Assembly: GCF_000732925.1 (NCBI RefSeq)
Contig: NZ_CP008953.1
Location: 6,944,001-7,008,000, forward strand
Length of the DNA stretch: 64,000 nucleotides
Direction of reading: 5' to 3'
Source: Amycolatopsis japonica
GTDB taxonomy: Bacteria; Actinomycetota; Actinomycetes; Mycobacteriales; Pseudonocardiaceae
Below are positions 57,482-64,000 of the stretch, in pieces (positions within the stretch are counted from its first letter, which is position 1; every line of letters begins with the position of its first letter). The notes beneath the pieces are model-generated. The model was not told the origin of the DNA. It was given only the letters and a program-made list of their open reading frames with translations, and did not search any database. The position numbers and the translations under genes were made by a program.

Positions 57482-58094
57482 GCGTCACCTCGGCCTTCCC
57501 CGTCGCCACGAAATGCTCCAGGTACCGGCGCGCGCTCACCCGTGCGACACCGGTCGCCTCGGCGCATTCGCTCGCCGACATCCCGCCGGCCGCGCCCCGC
57601 AGCGCGTTCTCCACCAATCGCGCGGTCTCGGCGGTGAGTCCCTTGGGCAGCACGGGTTTCGCGCTCGGCCGCGCGCCGAAGACCTGGTCGACGTCGGCCT
57701 GCCCGGCCTCGGCGAGCCGGTCCAGCCGCCGGTGCAGCGACGCGAAATGAGTCAGCTGATCGCGCAGCGACGCGTACTCGAACGGTTTGATCAGATAGTG
57801 CAGGACTCCGCCCCGCATCGCCTGCCGCACGGTTTCCACGTCGGTCGCGGCGGTGATCAGGATGACGTCGACGTCCTCGGTCGCGCGCAGTTCCCGCAGC
57901 ACCGAAAGCCCGTCGACATCGGGAAGATAGACGTCCAGCAGCACCAGATCCGGTTTCAGTTCCCGCGCCAGGCGGATCGCGTCGGCGCCGGTGTGCGCGA
58001 CCCCGACCACGGCGAACCCCTCCGTGCGCGTGACGTATCCACTGTGGACCTTCGCGACCATGAAATCGTCGTCGACGACGAGCACCTTGATCAT
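57432..58094 (-). CDS. CitB/DcuR-family response regulator
   Basis: 220 residues. The receiver domain covers residues 1-120 (VLVVDDDFMVAKVHSGYV; phospho-acceptor Asp in DLVLLDVYLPD near residue 54; Lys in LHYLIKPFEY). The C-terminal part (MSASECAEATGVARVSARRY, ending RRYLW) is the winged helix typical of CitB/DpiA. It starts at 58094, overlapping the kinase by 4 bp. It probably activates the divergent tctCBA genes when citrate or tricarballylate is sensed; one TCCACTGTGGA site (58038) falls in its first part. Confidence 0.9.
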   Translation of the reverse strand: MIKVLVVDDDFMVAKVHSGYVTRTEGFAVVGVAHTGADAIRLARELKPDLVLLDVYLPDVDGLSVLRELRATEDVDVILITAATDVETVRQAMRGGVLHYLIKPFEYASLRDQLTHFASLHRRLDRLAEAGQADVDQVFGARPSAKPVLPKGLTAETARLVENALRGAAGGMSASECAEATGVARVSARRYLEHFVATGKAEVTLKYGGTGRPERRYLWS

Positions 58095-59623
58095 CGCGGC
58101 AACCTCGCCGTGAACACCGCGCCGCCGGAGTTGTGCACCTCGACCGAACCGCCTCGCCGCACGCACGCCTGTCGGATCAGCGCGAGCCCGAGACCGCGCT
58201 GGCCGTGCGCGGCGGCCTTCGTCGTGAACCCGTGCTCGAACACTTCCTCCGCGATCTCCGGGGCGACTCCCGGCCCGGAATCACGGACCTCCACCCGCAC
58301 TTCGTCCTCCTCCTGCCACACGCCGACCTCGATCCAGCCCTGTTCCCCACCCAGCGCGTCCAAGGCGTTGTCGACGAGATTTCCCAGCACTGTCACCAAA
58401 TCCGTGGAAAGGGCGTCTTCGACGCGATCCAGTTCGCTGTCCGGCGCCATCCGCAACCCGACCCCGCGTTCCGCCGCGAGCGACGCCTTCGCGATCAACA
58501 GCGCCGCCACCGCCGGGTCACCGACGCGCGAGCCGACCTCCGCGCGCCACTCCCCCTGCGCCGAGCTGATCCGGCTGACGTAACCGCGAACCTCTTCGTA
58601 TTCCCCGAGTTCCAGCAGCCCGGAGATGGTGTGCAGCCGGTTGCTGAACTCGTGCGCCTGCGCCCGCAACGTGTCGGTGGCGTGCCTGCTGGCGTCGAGT
58701 TCGTCCCGCAGGGTCATCAGATCGGTGCGGTCCCGCAGGGTGACCACGGCTCCCCGCACGTCGATCGGCATCCGGTTCAGCGTGAGCACCTTCCCCTGCC
58801 GCAGCACGATCTGGTCGGCGCCGGTCGCGCGGCCGGTGAGCAGGTCGCGGATGCGTTCGTTGAGGTCGAGGTCCTCGACCGACCGGCCGACGGCGTCGTC
58901 CGGCAGCGCCAGCAGTTCGCGCGCCTGGTCGTTCACGAGGGTGATCCGGTGCTGCGGATCCAGGCCGACGACGCCCTCCTTGATGCCGTGCAGGAGGGCC
59001 TCCCGGTTCTCGACCAGCGCGGTGATCTCGTGCGGTTCCAGGCCGAGCGTCTGGTTCTTCACCCGCCGCGCCAGCAGCAGCGAACCGCTCACCCCGATCA
59101 CCAGCGCGACCCCCAGCACGCGCAGGGCGTTGTCCGGCGACTCGAGCACTCCGGCGAAGAACCCGGGCGACTTCGAGCCCGCCGCGACCATGCGGACCAC
59201 CTTGCCGCCCTTCTCGTCGAGCACCGGGACGTGCGCCACGATCGAGCCGTCGAGTTCGCCGACCCACGACCGTCCAGAGAGGACGGTGCTGTCGCCGAGG
59301 TCGAGCAGCGTGCGCACCTGCCCCGGATCAGGTGACGCGAGCACATAACGGTCCGCTCCCGCGATCACGACGAAATCGACCCCGGAGAGGCTTCGCGCGG
59401 TCTCCGCGGGCGCGTTCAGCTCCCACGGGCCGTTGTCGAGGTCGCCCACGATGCCCTGCGCGGCGACACTCTCCGCGACCGACAGCGCCCGGCGTCCCTC
59501 GGTCGTGCGGAAGTTGTTCCCCGCCTGGACGACGGCCAGCACGCCCACCGCGCAGAGTAGGCAGCTGACGACTACCAGTTGCCACACGAGGAGCTGGCGG
59601 GCCAAGGAACCCCGAGCACCCAT
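58091..59623 (-). CDS. CitA/DcuS-family sensor histidine kinase
   Basis: 510 residues. ATG at 59623, GAGGAG site with 6-nt spacing. Helix 1 is at about 13-35, followed by a periplasmic PAS-type sensor domain (about 38-170), helix 2 (about 178-198), cytoplasmic PAS (HGIKEGVVGLDPQHRITLV) and a SpoB-type H-box with the phospho-His in QAHEFSNRLHTISGL. The ATPase has LGNLVDNALDAL (N-box) and RDSGPGVAPEI, HGQRGLGLALI (G-boxes). Members sense citrate or C4-dicarboxylates outside the membrane. Divergent to tctCBA across 114 bp. Confidence 0.9.
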   Translation of the reverse strand: MGARGSLARQLLVWQLVVVSCLLCAVGVLAVVQAGNNFRTTEGRRALSVAESVAAQGIVGDLDNGPWELNAPAETARSLSGVDFVVIAGADRYVLASPDPGQVRTLLDLGDSTVLSGRSWVGELDGSIVAHVPVLDEKGGKVVRMVAAGSKSPGFFAGVLESPDNALRVLGVALVIGVSGSLLLARRVKNQTLGLEPHEITALVENREALLHGIKEGVVGLDPQHRITLVNDQARELLALPDDAVGRSVEDLDLNERIRDLLTGRATGADQIVLRQGKVLTLNRMPIDVRGAVVTLRDRTDLMTLRDELDASRHATDTLRAQAHEFSNRLHTISGLLELGEYEEVRGYVSRISSAQGEWRAEVGSRVGDPAVAALLIAKASLAAERGVGLRMAPDSELDRVEDALSTDLVTVLGNLVDNALDALGGEQGWIEVGVWQEEDEVRVEVRDSGPGVAPEIAEEVFEHGFTTKAAAHGQRGLGLALIRQACVRRGGSVEVHNSGGAVFTARLPR

Positions 59624-59659
59624 CGCCACCTCCTCGTGACCACAAAGAACAAAAGAACC

Positions 59660-59673
59660 CTTAGGCGTCTAAG
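59660..59673. promoter_or_regulatory. Inverted repeat in the kinase-tctC divergent promoter region
   Basis: CTTAG-gcgt-CTAAG at 59660-59673 is a perfect 5-bp inverted repeat in an AT-richer stretch, about midway between the two divergent starts. It is a candidate response-regulator site. Confidence 0.4.
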
Positions 59674-59737
59674 CGAGACATCTCTGTTTACACGAGTGCA
59701 ACATGTCCAACCACGCGGCAGAGAGGCGGGGATCACA

Positions 59738-60724
59738 GTGAAGCCCAGTAGCTGGTTGGCCATCGCGGCGGCGCTCGTCGCCGTTTTGCTGGTGCCACCG
59801 TTGCTCACCCCGGGCAGCGAGGCCGACGAGGGCTCGCAGATCCGGTCGTTGCGGGTACTCGTGCCCAACGCGCCCGGCGGCGGTTACGACATCACGGCGC
59901 GGACCGCGACCAAGGCCATGGAGGACGCCGACCTGCTCGGCAACGCGGAGGTGTTCAACCTCCCCGGCGCCGGCGGCACGGTCGGTCTCGGCCGCACGGT
60001 GGCCGAACGCGGCAACGGCAAACTCGTCATGTCGATGGGGCTCGGTGTCGTCGGCAGCGTGTTCACGAACAAGTCGCCGTCTTCGCTGCTCGACACCACA
60101 CCGGTGGCGAAGCTGATCGAAGAGTCGGACATCGTCGTGGTCGGCAAGGATTCGCCGTACCAGAACATCGGCCAGCTGCTCGACGCCTGGAAGCGGGACC
60201 CGGGCGCGGTCCAGGTCGGCGGCGGCTCGTCCCCCGGCGGGCCGGACCACCTGGCGCCGATGCTGATGGCGAAGGCGATCGGGCTCGCGCCGAAGACGGT
60301 CAACTACGTCCAGTACGACGGCGGCGGCGAACTGCTCGCCTCGGTACTCGGCGGCAAGGTCGCGTTCGGCGTCTCCGGTGTCGGCGAGTACCGCGACCAG
60401 ATCGCGGCGGGCACGCTCCGGGTCCTGGCGGTGACGAGCGAGAAGCGGCTCCCCGGGATCGACGCGCCGACGCTGACGGAGTCCGGTGTGGACGTGAAGT
60501 TCACGAACTGGCGCGGCATCGTCGCGCCGCCGGGTATCACCGAGTCGGACCGGGCGAAGCTGGTGAGCCTGTTCGAGCGGTTGCAGAAGACGCCGCAGTG
60601 GCAGGAAGCCTTGCAGCGCAACGGATGGACCGGCGCGTTCGCGCCAGGTGAGCAGTTCGGTTCGTTTCTCAAAGAGGAGAACACTCGAGTGGCAACGGTG
60701 CTGAAAGAGCTGGGTCTGGCATGA
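59738..60724 (+). CDS. tctC: Tripartite tricarboxylate transporter substrate-binding protein TctC
   Basis: 328 residues; GTG start at 59738 with an AGAGGCGGGG site. Signal peptide or anchor about 1-30 (WLAIAAALVAVLLVPPLL), then the TctC fold with LRVLVPNAPGGGYDITART (carboxylate-binding loop), NLPGAGGTVGLG and FGVSGVGEYRDQI. It captures citrate-like or other carboxylates outside the membrane. It is the first gene of tctCBA, divergent from the kinase pair. Confidence 0.92.
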   Translation: MKPSSWLAIAAALVAVLLVPPLLTPGSEADEGSQIRSLRVLVPNAPGGGYDITARTATKAMEDADLLGNAEVFNLPGAGGTVGLGRTVAERGNGKLVMSMGLGVVGSVFTNKSPSSLLDTTPVAKLIEESDIVVVGKDSPYQNIGQLLDAWKRDPGAVQVGGGSSPGGPDHLAPMLMAKAIGLAPKTVNYVQYDGGGELLASVLGGKVAFGVSGVGEYRDQIAAGTLRVLAVTSEKRLPGIDAPTLTESGVDVKFTNWRGIVAPPGITESDRAKLVSLFERLQKTPQWQEALQRNGWTGAFAPGEQFGSFLKEENTRVATVLKELGLA

Positions 60725-61215
60725 CCACGTGGCTGAAAGGGCGCTCCGAACTCGGCGTGAGCGTGGTGCTCGTGGTGCTCGGCGTGCTGGTGCTGACCGA
60801 CGCGCTGAGCATTCCTACCGACTTCGCCCAGCGCGGTCCCGTCGGGCCGAAGGCGGTCCCGGTCCTGGTCGGCTCGCTGCTGCTGATCGTCGCGGTACTG
60901 CTGGCGCGCGACGTCCTGCGCGGCGGCAAGGGCGAGGCCGAGGGCGGCGAGGACATCGACCTCACCGCACCCGCCGACATGCGCACGGTTCTGTTGCTGT
61001 GCGGTGCCTTCCTCGCCAACGCGGCGCTGATCGGCCTCGTCGGGTTCCCGATCTCGGGCGCGATCCTGTTCTGGGGCGCGGCGTTCGCCCTCGGCAGCCG
61101 CAACCTGGTGCGTGATCCGCTGATCGCGGCGGGCATGTCGGTCGTGACCTTCCTGATCTTCAACAACCTGCTCGGTGTCCCGCTGCCCGGTGGCCCGTTG
61201 ATGGAGGTGTTCTGA
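60721..61215 (+). CDS. tctB: Tripartite tricarboxylate transporter small membrane subunit TctB
   Basis: 164 residues with four membrane helices (VSVVLVVLGVLVLTDALSI; AVPVLVGSLLLIVAVLLARD; VLLLCGAFLANAALIGLVGF; AAGMSVVTFLIFNNLLGV), the TctB layout. ATGA overlap with tctC and TGATG overlap with tctA. Confidence 0.92.
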   Translation: MTTWLKGRSELGVSVVLVVLGVLVLTDALSIPTDFAQRGPVGPKAVPVLVGSLLLIVAVLLARDVLRGGKGEAEGGEDIDLTAPADMRTVLLLCGAFLANAALIGLVGFPISGAILFWGAAFALGSRNLVRDPLIAAGMSVVTFLIFNNLLGVPLPGGPLMEVF

Positions 61216-62732
61216 TGCTGCAGCAACTCATCGACGGGTTCGGCACCGCGCTGACCCCGACGCACCTCGCGCTCGCCGCGCTCGGTGTGCTGCTGGGCAC
61301 CGCGATCGGGGTGCTGCCGGGGATCGGCCCCGCGATGGCGGTGGCCCTGTTGCTGCCGGTGACCTACGGCATGGAGCCGACGGCGGCGTTCATCATGTTC
61401 GCCGGCATCTACTACGGCGGCATGTTCGGCGGCTCGACGACGTCGATCCTGCTGAACACCCCGGGTGAGAGCTTCTCCGTGGTCGCCGCGATCGACGGAA
61501 ACCCCATGGCACGCAAGGGCCGCGGCGCCCAGGCGCTGGCGGCGGCCGCGATCGGGCATTTCGTCGGCGGCATCCTCGGCACGATGGCGCTGGTGCTGCT
61601 GGCGCCGATCATCGCGAAGTACGCGGTCGACATCGGCGCGCCCGACCTGTTCGCGATCATGGTGCTGGCGTTCATCGGGGTCACCTCGGTGCTCGGCAAC
61701 TCGCGGATCCGCGGTGTCGCGTCGCTGCTGATCGGCCTCACCATCGGGCTCGTCGGCCTGGACGAGATGACCGGTCAGTCGCGCCTGACCTTCGGTTCGC
61801 TGCATCTGGCGGACGGGATCGACGTGGTGATCGTGGCGGTCGCGCTGTTCGCCGTCGGCGAGTCGCTGTGGGTGGCCGCGCATCTGCGGCGCAACACCTT
61901 CAAGCCGATCCCGGTCGGCAGGCCGTGGCTCTCGCGCGCCGATCTGAAGCGGACCTGGAAGCCGTGGCTGCGCGGTCCGGTGATCGGGTTCCCGTTCGGC
62001 GCCATCCCGGCCGGCGGCGCGGAGATCCCGACGTTCCTCTCGTACCTGACCGAAAAGCGGCTGTCGAAGCACAAGGACGAATTCGGCAAGGGCGCCATCG
62101 AAGGCGTCGCGGGTCCGGAAGCGGCCGCGTCGTCCTCGGCGGCGGGCACGCTGGTCTCGATGCTGACGCTGGGCCTGCCGACCACCGCGGTCGCGGCCGT
62201 GATGCTGGCGGCGTTCCAGCAGTACGGCATCCAGCCGGGTCCGCTGCTGTTCGAACGCGAGTCGAAGCTGGTGTGGGGCCTGATCGCCTCGCTGTTCGTC
62301 GGCCTGACGCTGCTGCTGGTGCTGAACCTGCCGCTGGCGCCGCTGTGGGCGAAGCTGCTGCGCATCCCGCGGCCGTACCTCTACGCGGGCATCCTGTTCT
62401 TCGCCAGTGTCGGCGCGTACGCGGTCAACGCGGACATCTTCGACCTGCTGGTGATGTTCGTGATCGGCCTGATCGGGTTCGCGATGCGCCGCTACGGATT
62501 GCCGGTGCTGCCGGCGATCATCGGCGTGATCCTCGGCCCGGCCGCCGAACAGCAGATGCGGCGCGCGCTGCAGCTCAGTGACGGCTCGCTGACCGGGCTG
62601 GTCAACACGCCGTTCGCGATCGTGGTCTACGTGATCATCCTGGTGATCCTGTTCTTCCCGGTGATCAAGCGTTTCCTTCCTGCCCGTCCCACCGCTCCCG
62701 AGGCGGAGCCCAAGGACAAGGTCGACGCCTGA
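61215..62732 (+). CDS. tctA: Tripartite tricarboxylate transporter large permease TctA
   Basis: A 505-residue membrane protein with about 12 helices. The family motifs are present: GVLPGIGPAMAVALLLPVTY and FGGSTTSILLNTPGE near the N terminus, and KFGKGAIEGVAGPEAAASSS-type second repeat (here FGKGAIEGVAGPEAA). These repeats bind the carboxylate. It ends the operon and is followed by the terminator at 62746. Confidence 0.93.
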   Translation: MLQQLIDGFGTALTPTHLALAALGVLLGTAIGVLPGIGPAMAVALLLPVTYGMEPTAAFIMFAGIYYGGMFGGSTTSILLNTPGESFSVVAAIDGNPMARKGRGAQALAAAAIGHFVGGILGTMALVLLAPIIAKYAVDIGAPDLFAIMVLAFIGVTSVLGNSRIRGVASLLIGLTIGLVGLDEMTGQSRLTFGSLHLADGIDVVIVAVALFAVGESLWVAAHLRRNTFKPIPVGRPWLSRADLKRTWKPWLRGPVIGFPFGAIPAGGAEIPTFLSYLTEKRLSKHKDEFGKGAIEGVAGPEAAASSSAAGTLVSMLTLGLPTTAVAAVMLAAFQQYGIQPGPLLFERESKLVWGLIASLFVGLTLLLVLNLPLAPLWAKLLRIPRPYLYAGILFFASVGAYAVNADIFDLLVMFVIGLIGFAMRRYGLPVLPAIIGVILGPAAEQQMRRALQLSDGSLTGLVNTPFAIVVYVIILVILFFPVIKRFLPARPTAPEAEPKDKVDA

Positions 62733-62745
62733 CCAGCGGGAACCC

Positions 62746-62780
62746 GGCCCGGCCTCGACTGCCCCGAGGCCGGGCCTTTC
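62746..62780 (+). terminator. Rho-independent terminator of tctCBA
   Basis: GGCCCGGCCTCG (62746-62757) pairs perfectly with 62765-62776 around a 7-nt loop and is followed by TTTC. It starts 14 bp after the tctA stop. Confidence 0.8.
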
Positions 62781-62853
62781 TCCCTCTCCGGAAGGAGGGA
62801 ACTTGTCCGCGCGAGTGATCTTTCCGGCGCCTCACGGCGACAGGATCGGCCTC

Positions 62854-63408
62854 ATGCAGATCCTTCATCGTCCTCCGGCCGTCAGTGACACCGAACGACC
62901 GGTTCCCCGCTGGGCGATGCGCCTGGCTTACGCGCTCCCCTGGCTCCTCCTGCCTTCGTGCCTGTGGCGGCTGCCCTTCGCCGTGCATTTCGAAATGGGC
63001 CAGATCCACGATCGCGAGATGCCGGACTACTGGCTGAGCGTCCCGTACGTCCTCACGCTCAGTGTGCTTTCCGAAGTGATCGCGCTCCTGGCCATCGGGC
63101 TGGTCCGGGGCTGGGGCGAAGTGGTGCCCCGCTGGATCCCGTTCCTCGGCGGCAAACCCGTCCGGCCCCTTGCGGCAGCCGTCCCCGCCGTGGTCGGCGG
63201 CTTGATTCTCACAGCGCTCTTCAGCTCGATCCCCCTCGGTGACGGCCATCGGCTCGGCCTGTTCGGCGTCGCCGAAAACGTCGCTTACGTCAACGCGGGC
63301 TGGGAAACGCTGGCCGCGATCTGCACCGCGCCACTCGCCCTGTGGGGACCGATCACCATCGTTCTGGGGCTCGCCTACCACCACCGCCGAAAGGTAACGA
63401 AAGCATAA
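62854..63408 (+). CDS. Predicted four-helix membrane protein of unknown function
   Basis: 184 residues from the ATG at 62854. A TTG at 62803 with an AAGGAGG site just before it would add 17 residues and is a real alternative. Four helices are predicted: AMRLAYALPWLLLPSCL, WLSVPYVLTLSVLSEVIALLAIG, LAAAVPAVVGGLILTALFS and TAPLALWGPITIVLGLAYHH. A conserved-looking loop has EMGQIHDREMPDYW. I do not recognise the family; it may be one of the actinobacterial conserved membrane proteins without known role. Confidence 0.6.
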   Translation: MQILHRPPAVSDTERPVPRWAMRLAYALPWLLLPSCLWRLPFAVHFEMGQIHDREMPDYWLSVPYVLTLSVLSEVIALLAIGLVRGWGEVVPRWIPFLGGKPVRPLAAAVPAVVGGLILTALFSSIPLGDGHRLGLFGVAENVAYVNAGWETLAAICTAPLALWGPITIVLGLAYHHRRKVTKA

Positions 63409-63539
63409 CGGCGAGATCGCTTTTTGAACCGCCTCTCGTTCGGGGCCGTTTCAGCCAACACGGAGTCAGTGACGCCGGCACTCCCGGCGACGCATCCCCC
63501 GGGCTCCGGGCAACGACACCGAACGAGGTGAACAAGTTC

Positions 63540-64000
63540 ATGCCCCGTAACCAAAGATCCGCCGGCCGCCACCGCATGGCGCGCCGCACCAAGGTCGCCA
63601 CGGGCGCCACCGCCTTCGCCATCGCCGTCGGCGGGATCGTCGTGGTCACCACGACCGGAACCCCCGACGCCGCCAGGGCCGACGGCGCGGACAAGTCGTT
63701 CTTCATCGACATCACGAAGGTCCCCCGCGGCAACAACGTCAACCTCGACCTCGCGAAACGAGGCGCACGAGGGACGTTCACCGTGGACTGCGGCCGCAAC
63801 GAGAACGGCCACTTCAACGGCGACAACTTCATCGCGCAGCCCGGCGTCCGCAATGGAGCCGAGCATCTGCACGACTACGTCGGGAACCTTTCGACCAACG
63901 CGGATTCGAACAACAAGAGCCTGCTGCGCGCGGGCACCACCTGCAAGAACGGGGACAAGTCGGCCTACTTCTGGCCGGTGATCCGGATCAACACCGAGGA
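63540..64000 (+). CDS. Secreted DUF1996-family protein (3' end cut by window edge)
   Basis: 153 codons are present and the frame is open at the edge. The ATG at 63540 has GAGGTG about 10 nt before it; a GTG 12 bp upstream is possible. A basic start (MPRNQRSAGRHRMARRTKVA) and hydrophobic core (ATAFAIAVGGIVVVTTTG) make a signal peptide ending near PDAARA. The mature part shows FTVDCGRNENGHFN, then AEHLHDYVGN and TTCKNGDKSAYFWPV, the conserved opening of DUF1996 domains found in secreted actinobacterial and fungal proteins. Function unknown. Confidence 0.8.
   Translation, partial: MPRNQRSAGRHRMARRTKVATGATAFAIAVGGIVVVTTTGTPDAARADGADKSFFIDITKVPRGNNVNLDLAKRGARGTFTVDCGRNENGHFNGDNFIAQPGVRNGAEHLHDYVGNLSTNADSNNKSLLRAGTTCKNGDKSAYFWPVIRINTE

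Noticed and set aside
63409..63539. Possible c-di-AMP (ydaO-type) riboswitch before the DUF1996 gene
   Set aside because: The 3' part (GGGCTCCGGGCAAC, then GAGGTGAAC) loosely recalls such leaders, but I could not identify the conserved 5' half or a consistent pairing scheme.

Overview
The window is 64 kb of very GC-rich DNA with the codon bias, GTG/TTG starts, ATGA-type gene overlaps and regulator-heavy content of an actinomycete. The gene set and the recurring TCCACWGTGGA palindrome point to Pseudonocardiales, most likely Amycolatopsis or a close relative. That assignment is my inference; the window has no rRNA marker. I see no insertion sequence, prophage, CRISPR array, tRNA or rRNA. I count 56 protein genes, two of them cut by the window edges.

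1-13.6 kb: a truncated class III cyclase-like protein with a conflict-system-like helical tail, a secreted trypsin-family protease, a PucR regulator, an operon of esterase plus two half-size ABC transporters plus an Eis-type acetyltransferase, a DszC-like sulfur-salvage monooxygenase with a structured leader, Spo0M, a secreted erythromycin-esterase-family protein and a Tat-exported intradiol dioxygenase fused to a chitin/cellulose-binding module. 13.7-28.7 kb: accessory regulators and enzymes (AraC, GT87 mannosyltransferase-like, a GntR/YtrA-ABC operon, SDR, TetR-FAD monooxygenase, DJ-1/LysR, GlxA), a BCCT osmolyte transporter, and an ECF41-type sigma factor upstream of its likely CMD-DoxX target operon.

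28.8-53.8 kb is the core of interest: about 25 kb transcribed leftward. From its 5' end (right): ROK regulator, ribose/inositol-type ABC importer (ATPase, permease, lipoprotein), Gfo/Idh/MocA oxidoreductase; then a tightly overlapping ebo-like cluster (inositol-phosphate synthase, UbiA prenyltransferase, TIM-barrel+EboA fusion, TatD/EboB-like hydrolase, EboE, EboF-like phosphatase); then an exported oxidation module (ThuA-PQQ dehydrogenase-PKD-CBM6, cytoplasmic and Tat-exported sugar isomerases, a two-domain laccase, a 1321-residue ThuA/discoidin/PQQ/PKD/DUF1080 protein, and a cupredoxin protein with Ig-like repeats). I read it as sugar or cyclitol import and 3-oxidation coupled to extracellular copper/PQQ redox, next to a cyclitol-prenyl pathway.

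54.1-64 kb: a second ROK protein ending in a 57-nt perfect palindrome, a TetR-MFS divergent pair around a 32-bp palindromic operator, a CitAB-type two-component system divergent from a TctCBA tricarboxylate transporter, a small membrane protein, and the start of a secreted DUF1996 protein.

Long hairpins of a few recurring sequence families lie in many of the intergenic gaps and probably serve as terminators. The only gene-free stretch over 300 bp is 53778-54114, which holds operators and one such palindrome.
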